From positions 4,836,001-4,900,000 of the forward strand of contig CBDCWO010000006.1 in NCBI GenBank assembly GCA_965223405.1: a stretch of DNA of 64,000 bases. The letters run 5' to 3'. The notes under the pieces are model-generated. The model did no database searches and was not told the origin of the DNA. It saw only the letters and a list, made by a program, of their open reading frames with translations. The translations under genes were made by a program, and so were the position numbers. Source of the DNA: CBDCWO01 sp965223405 (GTDB lineage Bacteria; Bacteroidota; Bacteroidia; Chitinophagales; Saprospiraceae). Shown piece after piece: positions 1-8,094 of this stretch. Each line of letters starts with the position of its first letter. Positions within the stretch are counted from its first letter, which is position 1.

Positions 1-91
1 CATCCTTATGAGAGTAAAAAAATGATGCCAATCAATTTTCATTAGCAAGGCACCGGTGTCAAGAAAAAAGATCTAGTTTTATACGCAAGTC

Positions 92-130
92 TTCAAATTA
101 TGCATTGGATAAACCAACGCATAATTTGAA
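92..130 (-). terminator. Strong hairpin downstream of the peroxiredoxin gene
   Basis: Positions 92-103 and 119-130 form a perfect 12-bp inverted repeat. After one mismatch, four more base pairs (105-108 with 114-117) close a 5-nt loop. It lies about 30 nt past the peroxiredoxin stop. There is no immediate U-tract on the minus transcript, so it could be a 3' stabilising hairpin rather than a classic intrinsic terminator. Confidence 0.5.
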
Positions 131-162
131 TTATGTTGGTATAATTAATTATTCCTAAAAAC

Positions 163-798
163 CTATTTGTCAGGTTGTGGTGTAATCCTAAGATACGGTT
201 TAATCACTTGGTGACCTTTAGGAAATTTTTCCGGTACATCTTCATCAGCCACTGAAGGACTGATAACCACATCTTCTCCTTGCTTCCAATCAGCCGGTGT
301 CGCCACTGAATGGTACGCTGTTAATTGTAAAGAATCGATAACCCTAAGAATCTCTGAAAAATTCCGACCTGTTGAAGGAGGATAGGTTAAGGTTAATTTT
401 ACCTTTTTGTCCGGCCCAATGACGAACACCGACCTTACCGTGGTTTTTTCGGCAGCACCGGGATGAATCATGCCGTAAGCTTGGGCAATTTCCTGTGCGT
501 CATCGGCAATAATAGGATAATTGACAATGGTATTTTGAGTTTCATTAATGTCTTTAACCCATTCATTGTGGGAATCCAGAGGATCAACGCTAAGGGCTAG
601 GACTTTTGTATTTCTTTTGTCAAATTCGGACTTCAACTTGGCGACGGTTCCTAATTCCGTGGTACAAACTGGAGTAAAATCTGCAGGATGTGAAAACAAC
701 ACTCCCCAACTATCTCCCAAATATTCGTATAAGTCAATTGTTCCTTGTGTGGTACTGGCTTTAAAATTTGGAGCCATTTCACCTAATTTTAATGACAT
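163..798 (-). CDS. 1-Cys peroxiredoxin (Prx6/AhpC-TSA family)
   Basis: Thiol peroxidase reducing H2O2 and organic hydroperoxides in the cytoplasm. The peroxidatic motif HPADFTPVCTTE sits near residues 37-48, with the catalytic Cys followed by TTE as in Prx6-type enzymes. The C-terminal 1-Cys Prx domain (HSVATPADWKQGEDVVISPS) identifies the Prx6 subgroup, and no resolving-Cys partner motif is evident. I chose the ATG at 798, which begins MSLKLGEMAPNF, the usual N-terminus of the family. An in-frame start 36 nt upstream would overlap the preceding gene and adds an unrelated extension. It follows the MoeZ-like gene by 32 nt on the same strand and is probably cotranscribed with it, hence probably under the same upstream attenuator. 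Confidence 0.9.
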   Translation of the reverse strand: MSLKLGEMAPNFKASTTQGTIDLYEYLGDSWGVLFSHPADFTPVCTTELGTVAKLKSEFDKRNTKVLALSVDPLDSHNEWVKDINETQNTIVNYPIIADDAQEIAQAYGMIHPGAAEKTTVRSVFVIGPDKKVKLTLTYPPSTGRNFSEILRVIDSLQLTAYHSVATPADWKQGEDVVISPSVADEDVPEKFPKGHQVIKPYLRITPQPDK

Positions 799-830
799 GG
801 TATTACTTTTTATGGTTATAAAATCAAAAT

Positions 831-1979
831 TCAATAGGTTGGTAGCGAAGGGTCAATTTCTTTTGCCCATGCTAAAATTCCACCTTCCAGGTTTATCAAG
901 TTATCATAGCCGTATAATTCCTGGAGTTTAATAATGACATCTGCACTTCTTTTGCCACTGCGACAATGAACAATTACCGGACGATCCTTATCTATTTTGT
1001 GGATATGCTTTTCTATTTCCTCCATTGGCATCAGAGGAGCACCGATGTTAACAAACTCATATTCATCCTGCCGGCGAACGTCGATAATTTGGATGTTCTC
1101 ACCACGTTCAATCTGTTGAGCCAATTCTTTTACGGTTATTGATGGTACTTTCATATTTATTTTTGGATTGCAAAATAATTCATAATCAATTAACGAAAAC
1201 TGGGAGGGATTATCGCCGCTCAGCGGATTGTTCTTCCTTTTGTTAAATCTTAAAACTCTGGATGTAAAGGATAATGTATCAAGGGTAAATAACTTTCCTG
1301 ATAAAATATCTCCATTTCCAGTAATTACCTTAATTACTTCATTAGCTTGTAAAGCTCCCATGATGCCTGGTAATACTCCCAGTACTCCTGCTTCGGCACA
1401 GTTGGGAACAGTTCCAGGAGGTGGTGGTTCCGGGAACAGGTCCCGATAGTTGGGGCTCCTCACTCCGTTTTCCAGTGGGTAATTAAATACGCTTAGTTGT
1501 CCTTCGAATCTGAATATTGAAGCGAATACATTTATTTTTTGTTCAAGATAGCACGCATCATTTATCAAGTACCGAGTGGCAAAGTTATCCGTGCCATCCG
1601 CTACGATATCATAATTTTTAATTACCTCTCTGGCATTTTCACTGGTCAATTTTATTGGAAAGGATACTATTTCTATCAGATGATTGATCTCTTGAACTCG
1701 AGATACTGCCACGTCTGTCTTTAATTTTCCGATATCGTCCCTGGTATATAATATCTGCCGATGCAAGTTACTTTCTTCTACCCGGTCAAAATCTACAATA
1801 CCTATTATACCTACGCCAGCTGCCGCTAAATATTGCAACAAAGGACAACCCAAACCACCAGCTCCGACAACCAGAACTTTTGCAGCTTTTAACTTCATTT
1901 GTCCTCGCTCACCGATCTCTGGCATAATAAGGTGTCGATGATATCGCCTTTTTTCTGTTTTGGACAGGTTGGTAGTCAT
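831..1979 (-). CDS. MoeB/ThiF-type adenylyltransferase fused to rhodanese (MoeZ-like)
   Basis: E1-like enzyme that adenylates the C-terminal Gly of a ubiquitin-like sulfur carrier (MoaD, ThiS or CysO type); the rhodanese domain then supplies sulfur. From the chosen start (382 aa), GAGGLG (residues 39-44) is the nucleotide-binding loop, NLHRQ (71-75) carries the conserved Arg, and DGTDNF is at 128-133. PNCAEAGVLG holds Cys194, and the rhodanese loop CRSGKRS holds Cys339. The first zinc CxxC of classical MoeB is replaced by SPNYRD and the second is reduced to one Cys, so structural zinc is probably absent. A longer in-frame start at 2042 would lie inside the upstream terminator, so the ATG at 1979 is preferred. 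Mycobacterial MoeZ activates CysO for cysteine synthesis, which would fit the polycysteine leader upstream. Which carrier is used here is unknown. Confidence 0.88.
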   Translation of the reverse strand: MTTNLSKTEKRRYHRHLIMPEIGERGQMKLKAAKVLVVGAGGLGCPLLQYLAAAGVGIIGIVDFDRVEESNLHRQILYTRDDIGKLKTDVAVSRVQEINHLIEIVSFPIKLTSENAREVIKNYDIVADGTDNFATRYLINDACYLEQKINVFASIFRFEGQLSVFNYPLENGVRSPNYRDLFPEPPPPGTVPNCAEAGVLGVLPGIMGALQANEVIKVITGNGDILSGKLFTLDTLSFTSRVLRFNKRKNNPLSGDNPSQFSLIDYELFCNPKINMKVPSITVKELAQQIERGENIQIIDVRRQDEYEFVNIGAPLMPMEEIEKHIHKIDKDRPVIVHCRSGKRSADVIIKLQELYGYDNLINLEGGILAWAKEIDPSLPTY

Positions 1980-2042
1980 GATCAATTTATATGGCAATCT
2001 TGTTAGTTCATCAGTTTTTGTAACATGGACTTTCTCTGGCAT

Positions 2043-2078
2043 AAAAAAAGCCTCTCCGCAGATACAGAAAGGCTTTTT
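2043..2078 (-). terminator. Intrinsic terminator inside the MoeZ leader (attenuator terminator)
   Basis: On the minus transcript the arms AAAAAGCCUUUC (2078-2067) and GAGAGGCUUUUU (2056-2045) form a 12-bp stem with one U-G wobble and a 10-nt loop. The stem runs straight into a U-tract. It lies 19 nt after the stop of the polycysteine peptide and 63 nt before the MoeZ-like start. That is the position expected of an attenuator rather than an end-of-operon terminator, although it could also serve as the 3' end of the DUF3276 transcript. Confidence 0.85.
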
Positions 2079-2097
2079 ACTATAAGTTTTTCATGCA

Positions 2098-2187
2098 TTA
2101 TTCCTTCCTGTACTGAAGTAGCAACATACAACAGCAACAACAGTTCAATACGATATATTGCATGGGATTCATTTTTTTGGTTTTCAT
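2098..2187 (-). CDS. Polycysteine leader peptide, 29 aa
   Basis: An ATG at 2187 opens a 29-codon frame ending in TAA at 2100-2098. Residues 16-20 are five Cys in a row (TGT TGT TGC TGT TGT), then Met and three Leu, then QYRKE. The start is 18 nt after the DUF3276 stop. Internal ATGs at residues 6 and 9 are alternative starts that keep the Cys run. The peptide has no recognisable domain. Its position directly before a terminator with an overlapping antiterminator suggests that ribosome stalling, not the peptide itself, is the function. The three Leu codons after the Cys run leave some ambiguity about the sensed amino acid. Confidence 0.7.
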   Translation of the reverse strand: MKTKKMNPMQYIVLNCCCCCMLLLQYRKE

Positions 2188-2205
2188 CTTTTACCCCTAT
2201 ACTAT

Positions 2206-2655
2206 TCACCAGGACATATCGTCCTCATTTTCTATGTTACCGGTTTGTTCACCCTCATCGCTATCATCGCCTTCTTCAGGTTTCTCAGCTTCTTCAGCTT
2301 CTTCAGGAACAGTGGTACTTGCTTCCTTTGCTAACTCTTCGGCTCTACGTTTTTCATATTCTTCATTTCTCCTGGTAAATTCGTCATAGTCATAATCGGG
2401 CATTAATTGTTCTTTTACGTGGTTTATCGTTTCCTCTAAAGAAGCTAGAAATCGATTGAAGTCTTCTTTATACAAAAAGATTTTGTGCCTTTCATAACCC
2501 TGTCCGTTGAATTTCCTGGTACTTTCTGTAAGGGTGATGTAATAATCATCTCCTTTGGTCTTGCGGACATCAAAGAAATATGTCCTTCGTTTTCCTGCCC
2601 TTACCTTGGATGAATATACACTCTCGAATTTACGTGACGTTCTGTCGTTTTCCAC
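2206..2655 (-). CDS. DUF3276 / PUR-alpha-like nucleic-acid-binding protein
   Basis: A 149-aa protein of the DUF3276 family, whose core (about residues 14-80) contains the PUR-repeat pattern VRAGKRRTYFFDVR, then DDYYITLTES and KIFLYKEDFNRFLASLEE. Members of the PUR family bind single-stranded nucleic acid, as in spirochaete PUR homologues. The C-terminal third is very acidic (runs of Glu and Asp from about residue 105) and probably disordered. It is the first gene before the polycysteine leader and may be cotranscribed with it; the terminator after the leader would set how far its transcript continues. The cellular role in Bacteroidota is not established. Confidence 0.8.
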   Translation of the reverse strand: MENDRTSRKFESVYSSKVRAGKRRTYFFDVRKTKGDDYYITLTESTRKFNGQGYERHKIFLYKEDFNRFLASLEETINHVKEQLMPDYDYDEFTRRNEEYEKRRAEELAKEASTTVPEEAEEAEKPEEGDDSDEGEQTGNIENEDDMSW

Positions 2656-2724
2656 TTTGCTGTGTATTTAGTTATTTAATTGTCTCGTAAACAAAGTTAA
2701 TGATTCCTACATTAATTTTATCAA

Positions 2725-4524
2725 TTACCATTTGATTTGTTCTTCCTCGATGCGTTGTTGCTCCAGAATCTTATAATAATATCCTCTCTTTTCAATGAGT
2801 GATTCATGATTTCCATGTTCTACAATTTTTCCTTTTTCCAACACAATAATCTGATCGAATGGGATCACCCCGGATATTCTATGAGTGACAATGATTGTAG
2901 TTTTATCTTCTAAATCATTTTTTAAGTATTCCAAAATGTGTTTCTCGGTTTTGGTATCGACTGCGGAAAGACTGTCATCTAGAATTACTATGTCTGGTTC
3001 CTTGATTAACGCTCGGGCAATGGATATTCTTTGCTTCTGACCTCCTGATAGCATCACTCCCCGTTCTCCAACCAAGGTGTTAAACTTGTTTGGAAGATTC
3101 TGAATATCTTGGTAAACTGCTGCACTTTTGGAATAATGCTCTACTTTTGACTGATCCGAATCGGGTATTCCAAAGGTTATATTATCTGAAATGGTATCTG
3201 AAAAGAGAAACACATCCTGAGGAACATATCCAATCCGTCTTCTTAAATTATCCAGATCCAATAACTTGATTGGCACATCATCAATCAATATGTTACCATC
3301 GGTTACATCAAACATTCTTGTCAACAAATCACAGATTGTAGTTTTTCCGCTGGCCGTGCGTCCTATAATTGCAAGTTTCTCACCTGGTTTAATATGCAAT
3401 GTAACTTGATCCAAGGCTTTAATTCCCGTATCGGGATATACAAATGTTACATTGTCAAATTTAATATCACCTTTAAAACTCAAAGGGTCGGCATGGGTTG
3501 ATTGGATCTCAGCTTTGGTCTCAAGGAATTCATTGATCCGCTTTTGCGAAGCACTGGCCTGCTGCATGATGGAAGCAATCCAACCTATGGCAGTAAATGG
3601 CCAGGTGAGCATATTTATGTAGATTACAAATTCCGCAACATTCCCAGCGGTAATCAATCCCTGTGTAACTTTGATTCCACCGACATAAATCGTAATCACA
3701 TTGCTAATGCCGATGAAAAGGATCAAAATAGGAAAAAACATGGCATCTACTTTGACCATTCTCAAGGATTTATTTTTAAAATCCTCACTCTCATCGCCAA
3801 AATATTGAATTAGAAACTTCTCCTGTACATAGGATTTAACAACTCTGATGCCGGAGTATATTTCCTGGGCAATGCTGTTGAGTTTCGCCAATTGTTTTTG
3901 GATTTGCTCGCTGCGGACATTAATTATGTTGGAGATGTAATAAATGGAAATTGATAAAAACGGTAATGGGAGTAGGGTGTAAAGGGAAAGTTCTTTATTC
4001 ACAGTCAGCATGCTTGAAACCACAAGAATAAATAGAGTAATCAGATTCATCCCATACATAATTGCAGGACCTAAATACATTCTTACTTTGCTTACATCTT
4101 CACTGATTCTAGCCATTAAATCACCGGTATTGTGGCGGCGGAAGAATCCCTGGTCCAATAGTTCATAATGTTTGAATAAGGCTTTCCTCAGATCATATTC
4201 GATCAGTCTGGACATGACTATTATCGTTTGCCTCATAAAATACATGAAAACTCCCATGATAATGGCAAATAGGATAACAAGTCCTCCAAACAGTAATAAT
4301 GATTGAATAATTGAATTTCTAAAGACTTCTTGCACCTCAAAGCCATTCATGAGCTTGTATAAGTCAATACTTTCGATGACTAAGTCGAGAGCCTGTCTTA
4401 CAATTCGAGGTTGAAGGACCGCAAAATAATTGGAAGCAGCAACAAACATAAAACCTAAAATAAACTTCCATTTATACCTCCAGATATACTTATTTAATAC
4501 AACCAGATTCTTCACAAGAGACAA
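2725..4524 (-). CDS. ABC exporter half-transporter (MsbA/LmrA-like), ATPase fused to membrane domain
   Basis: A 599-aa inner-membrane exporter: a six-helix ABC transmembrane domain (about residues 15-320) followed by the nucleotide-binding domain. Walker A is GRTASGKTT (388-396), the signature is LSGGQ (492-496), Walker B is DIVILDD (511-517) and the H-loop His is 548. The residue after Walker B, normally the catalytic Glu, is Asp517 (LDDSLSAVD). The same substitution occurs in the degenerate half of heterodimeric exporters such as BmrC, so this protein may need a partner that is not encoded next to it. Substrate (lipid, drug or peptide) cannot be read from sequence. A candidate -7 element (ATCTTTG) lies upstream. 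Confidence 0.88.
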   Translation of the reverse strand: MSLVKNLVVLNKYIWRYKWKFILGFMFVAASNYFAVLQPRIVRQALDLVIESIDLYKLMNGFEVQEVFRNSIIQSLLLFGGLVILFAIIMGVFMYFMRQTIIVMSRLIEYDLRKALFKHYELLDQGFFRRHNTGDLMARISEDVSKVRMYLGPAIMYGMNLITLFILVVSSMLTVNKELSLYTLLPLPFLSISIYYISNIINVRSEQIQKQLAKLNSIAQEIYSGIRVVKSYVQEKFLIQYFGDESEDFKNKSLRMVKVDAMFFPILILFIGISNVITIYVGGIKVTQGLITAGNVAEFVIYINMLTWPFTAIGWIASIMQQASASQKRINEFLETKAEIQSTHADPLSFKGDIKFDNVTFVYPDTGIKALDQVTLHIKPGEKLAIIGRTASGKTTICDLLTRMFDVTDGNILIDDVPIKLLDLDNLRRRIGYVPQDVFLFSDTISDNITFGIPDSDQSKVEHYSKSAAVYQDIQNLPNKFNTLVGERGVMLSGGQKQRISIARALIKEPDIVILDDSLSAVDTKTEKHILEYLKNDLEDKTTIIVTHRISGVIPFDQIIVLEKGKIVEHGNHESLIEKRGYYYKILEQQRIEEEQIKW

Positions 4525-5133
4525 GATAACTCAAAAACAAACAAAGATCGTGATATAATCTTAAATTAGATAACCACCTGAATGGTTTAAGTTCGGTTTA
4601 ACAAACATTATGACATGAAGATTTGATATAATTTTGCTCAGACAAAGAATCTTGGTTTTCATCTACTGATCACATGGAGCTTGAACTTGAGTTCGATTAT
4701 TATAGCGAAGTACCTGCCCAGATTCTGAAGCTGAAAGCTCTGGCTCAAGTATCCGAACCAAACTTGGCAGGTGGTTAATCTGTAGAAGAATTAAGAAACA
4801 CAGCGATTTTCTAAAGATTTCTACATCAAAACCAGAAATTGATCATTTACCTTTAGAAAGAAGGCTCTGTACCGAAAGCATTTAAAAAAATCTATTTAAA
4901 ATGATATAAAAGATTAAAATGAAAATCCGTATTCCCTTTTTTCTTCTAACCCCTATCTTCGATTAGCTCAAATAGTAGCAGATTCAAGGGATGTTCTCCA
5001 CTTAATTGAGTTTAAATGCCCATGCACTGCATGATCCCGGACTCAATTTTCAGTTAATATACGCCTAAAGGTCAAGGCAGTTACTGCTTTCGAAAAACCA
5101 GTTTCGATCTTAACTTATAAAAGCGCACCCGGA
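4525..5133. other. Non-coding stretch with possible gene remnant
   Basis: No intact gene is seen. A 34-codon ATG frame at 4674-4778 (+) reads into further protein-like sequence (EELRNTAIF, then KEGSVPKAFKK) interrupted by stop codons at 4776, 4815 and 4854. This suggests the decayed remains of a coding region of unknown identity. The first ~100 nt presumably hold the promoter of the ABC exporter. Confidence 0.3.
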
Positions 5134-5922
5134 TTATTCAATACTTACATAGGGTAAGATTTTGTGGATAAAAGTCGAATCAAACACTTTTATTCCATAT
5201 AAAGCCTCTACTGAATTAAATGAGCCCCGATGGAACCTGTAATTTGTAATAATTTGGGCATCTTTCCAATTTAGATAAGGATGGTTTTTGATCTCCTCAG
5301 TGGTTGCTTGATTAATATTAATCTTTCGGTAAATCTGCGAAGGCTTCAGTAAAGGTTTTATTTTTTGAAAAATAGAATCGGGAAGCCGCCAGGTTTCGCC
5401 AACTTGATCGATTGAGGTAAAACCTCCTAGCTTTTCGCGGAAATTAGTAATTATTTTTGCATAGTAAGGACCAATGCCTGGCAATGCTTCCCAATCTACT
5501 ATATCTGACTGATTGATATCAATATGTTGTAATTTATATTTATTTTTAATCCATTCCGGTTTTGGTTTTTGGCTGGATTTATGCTTTGGTTTTCCGGAAA
5601 TCACTTCGATTTTCTGATATTTCTCAGTGGGATTATCTTTGCTTTCAGGTTCTTTCCGGATTATTTCACCTGCATATTTTACCGGATTAAATGACGGTGT
5701 GGTCATTCTTTTGGCAGGTTTAGCTTTGATCACATTGATCTGAGCTTTGGAATATTCTTCCTTGTATATCTGATCAGTAACTTGCTTGATTTGGGTAAAA
5801 TCGAAATACTCCTCATTCCTTTCACTCTTGAAAGAGGAGGTGATGAGCACGATCAGTGCGATGAGGCACATGAGGTTAAAAATTCCTTTTCGTTCTTTAA
5901 TGTGGGTAAATCTGTTTCTCAT
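5134..5922 (-). CDS. ComEA-like helix-hairpin-helix DNA-binding protein
   Basis: A 262-aa protein with one N-terminal membrane segment (about residues 15-31), a basic Pro/Lys-rich linker, and two helix-hairpin-helix modules at about 133-193 (INQSDIVDWEALPGIGPYYAKIITNFR) and 200-258 (INQATTEEIKNHPYLNWKDAQIITNYR). The GIGPYYA hairpin is the canonical non-specific DNA-binding turn. The second hairpin is degenerate (HPYLNWKDA). Topology puts the HHH modules outside the cytoplasm, suiting DNA capture during uptake. The gene starts within the last codons of comEC (4-nt overlap), so the pair is translationally coupled. Confidence 0.8.
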   Translation of the reverse strand: MRNRFTHIKERKGIFNLMCLIALIVLITSSFKSERNEEYFDFTQIKQVTDQIYKEEYSKAQINVIKAKPAKRMTTPSFNPVKYAGEIIRKEPESKDNPTEKYQKIEVISGKPKHKSSQKPKPEWIKNKYKLQHIDINQSDIVDWEALPGIGPYYAKIITNFREKLGGFTSIDQVGETWRLPDSIFQKIKPLLKPSQIYRKININQATTEEIKNHPYLNWKDAQIITNYRFHRGSFNSVEALYGIKVFDSTFIHKILPYVSIE

Positions 5923-7901
5923 AACTCTATAATTTGATATCCGTCATATCTTAAATTTATTTCTTCATTGGTTTTACGATACTTAAAATCTGAGATTAAA
6001 TTTTTATAACTAATCCAGTCCATATTCCGGTTGGAATGTTTAGTCATAATTGCCAAATCAATCGAAAGGTCATTAACTTCAGAGGTTATGTATTGTGGAT
6101 CAATTGCTATTTTGTAATTTCTGAATTGCAGAAAATGGTTGTTTCTAAACAGGACGTTATTCTGAAATTGATCGGGTAAATATTTTTTTTGATCCGTATC
6201 ATATAGGCTGACCTGTCCCCTTGCATTCGTTGTGATTTGATATTTATATGTCTGAGATTGATCTTTTAAATGCATCAGAACACCATCCTCATCATGGGCC
6301 AAATAAATTTCCACTTTACGGGTATTTTCTGAGAGATTCCAGGAACTATACCCAATTAGCAAAATGGCAAATAAAGTAGTCAAGTGAAGATTCCATTTAC
6401 TCCTTGCTTTAAAAGGCCAGCTAATCAGAGCCATAATTACCAAAATGAATAAGGTCTGAATCCCATTGATATGTAAACCCGATAACAGGCTGGACGGCAA
6501 TTCAGTAATCGAATCCAATAAAGTCACTTGAGAATTGACAAGGTATTCTATAATGAGTTCAAACGATTCTACTCCCAGGTTAAAATGAATCGCATAGCAA
6601 GCGCTCCAGATAAATCCGCAGATCAAAAGAAGCGTGGTTATTGGAACTGCAATAAGAGAGGATAACCAAAAATAAACCGGAAATTGCCCAAAATAATAGA
6701 GAATAAGAGGAAAAAGGAAAACTTGTGCCGCAATACTTACTGAAATCAGTTTGGTTACCGGGTTCAACCATCTAAATCCTGGGATGGTCAACGCAGTCAC
6801 TATTTTTCGGTAGCACACAACAATTCCCAGAACCGCAAGCACAGAAAATTGAAAGCTAATCTGAAACAGCATTAATGGATCAAATAATAGCAAAAAGAAA
6901 ATTCCTATAGTTAGTGTTTGAATGGGATGAATATCACGATTCAACCATCTTCCAAAGATATATAAGGTAAGCAATGCTGCCGTCCGAACCACTGGAATTT
7001 GCCATCCAACCAATAAGGCAAATATCCACACACATACTAATGACATTCCTTGACTCAGAATTTTTGAATTGGAACTCATACCGAAAATCAAGTTGAAAAA
7101 AAACATACAGATACCCAGAATGATGCCTGCATGCAATCCTGATATGGCCAAAACGTGAATAGCTCCTGACTTTCTGAATACATCAACTACATTATCAGAT
7201 AAATTGCCTTTTTTCCCTAAAAGCATAGCTTGAAGCAAGGCTCCGGTTTTTTGACTAAAACCCGATTGAAAGGCAGTAGCCCAGTGGACACTTAGATTAT
7301 GGACCGAAAAGAACATTCCGTGTTTATGTAAGTTACTTTTGGTCATCCAGGCATTATAGTAGATACCTTGGCTCCGGTAGTATTTTTTGAAATCAAAATC
7401 ATCTTTTCGGATCGCAGGTTTTATGCGATTTAGATTCGCCTGAAAAAATATGAGATCACCTTTACTGTAACGGTTCTTTCTCTCAGTATCATAGACTATG
7501 ATCCTTTCGTTAGTCCCTATTTGGTATTTTTTGTTTATACTTTCCAAGTGAGAAAGTCGCAGGACATATTGGAGATTATTTTTTTCCTTTACTGAAAGTA
7601 TTTTTCCATAACCATAATGTGCACCCGGACTGAATTCTCTGTGGCTGGAAAGATCGGATTCGCTACTTCTTGCGCAATGATACCCTGTAAAAAACAAAAA
7701 AGAAAATACAACAGTAATCGAAATAACTTGAGAAAACCAGGTATTTGCTTTTTGCAAACTACATAGATATAGTATTGGAAGGAATGATAGAAGATGCCAC
7801 GCTCGAAAGTCCCATTGATGTGGAAAAAACCACCAAACCAGAATCCCGCTGATATAAGGTATGAGTAGTTTAAGACTTAATAATTCTTTGAGGTGGAGCA
7901 T
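5919..7901 (-). CDS. comEC: ComEC/Rec2-type DNA uptake channel, lacking the beta-lactamase domain
   Basis: A 660-aa polytopic inner-membrane protein. The N-terminal part matches the ComEC N-terminal (DUF4131-like) region. The Competence core has the motif GAIHVLAISGLHAGIILGI near residues 247-265, followed by many hydrophobic helices to about residue 520. After the last helix, 140 residues remain that contain no HxHxDH metallo-beta-lactamase motif. Classical ComEC of firmicutes and proteobacteria has such a domain, whereas shorter forms without it are common in Bacteroidota. It carries transforming single-stranded DNA across the inner membrane with ComEA. Confidence 0.85.
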   Translation of the reverse strand: MLHLKELLSLKLLIPYISGILVWWFFPHQWDFRAWHLLSFLPILYLCSLQKANTWFSQVISITVVFSFLFFTGYHCARSSESDLSSHREFSPGAHYGYGKILSVKEKNNLQYVLRLSHLESINKKYQIGTNERIIVYDTERKNRYSKGDLIFFQANLNRIKPAIRKDDFDFKKYYRSQGIYYNAWMTKSNLHKHGMFFSVHNLSVHWATAFQSGFSQKTGALLQAMLLGKKGNLSDNVVDVFRKSGAIHVLAISGLHAGIILGICMFFFNLIFGMSSNSKILSQGMSLVCVWIFALLVGWQIPVVRTAALLTLYIFGRWLNRDIHPIQTLTIGIFFLLLFDPLMLFQISFQFSVLAVLGIVVCYRKIVTALTIPGFRWLNPVTKLISVSIAAQVFLFPLILYYFGQFPVYFWLSSLIAVPITTLLLICGFIWSACYAIHFNLGVESFELIIEYLVNSQVTLLDSITELPSSLLSGLHINGIQTLFILVIMALISWPFKARSKWNLHLTTLFAILLIGYSSWNLSENTRKVEIYLAHDEDGVLMHLKDQSQTYKYQITTNARGQVSLYDTDQKKYLPDQFQNNVLFRNNHFLQFRNYKIAIDPQYITSEVNDLSIDLAIMTKHSNRNMDWISYKNLISDFKYRKTNEEINLRYDGYQIIEL

Positions 7902-8043
7902 GTCGTTAGCGAATTATCTCAAAAATACGCTACTCGGGAAGGCAAAACTTGGCAAATTCCAATAACAATACATATAAAATAATTATATATTAAGAAAAAA
8001 GAATAAAATTAATTGGAAGATTGGAATTAGAATACCCTAATCG

Positions 8044-8064
8044 AAAAGAAAGTCAATTTCTTTT
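8044..8064. promoter_or_regulatory. Inverted repeat in the divergent comEC / OmpA promoter region
   Basis: AAAAGAAA and TTTCTTTT form a perfect 8-bp inverted repeat with a 5-nt spacer, 30 nt before the OmpA-family start. It lies between divergently transcribed genes, so an operator is as plausible as a chance AT-rich palindrome. Confidence 0.25.
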
Positions 8065-8094
8065 AATATCTTGAAGCAGTAAAATCAAAGCGAA

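Larger units (their letters stand above)
2043..2187 (-). promoter_or_regulatory. Candidate cysteine-responsive transcription attenuator
   Basis: Three parts occur in order on the minus strand: a short ORF with five consecutive Cys codons (2142-2128), an antiterminator strand UACAGGAAGG at 2112-2103, and the terminator at 2078-2043. The antiterminator strand can pair with CCUUUCUGUA at 2072-2063: ten pairs with one G-U, plus CAG:CUG across a bulged U. That pairing would consume the terminator's 5' arm. A ribosome stalled on the Cys codons leaves 2112-2103 free, while one reaching the stop codon (2100-2098) covers it. This is the classical leader-peptide geometry. Function is inferred from sequence only. 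Confidence 0.7.

Noticed and set aside
2003..2209. 68-aa minus frame overlapping the leader region
   Set aside because: It runs through the terminator hairpin and into the MoeZ-like gene in another frame, with no protein-like features; the 29-aa polycysteine frame explains the region better.
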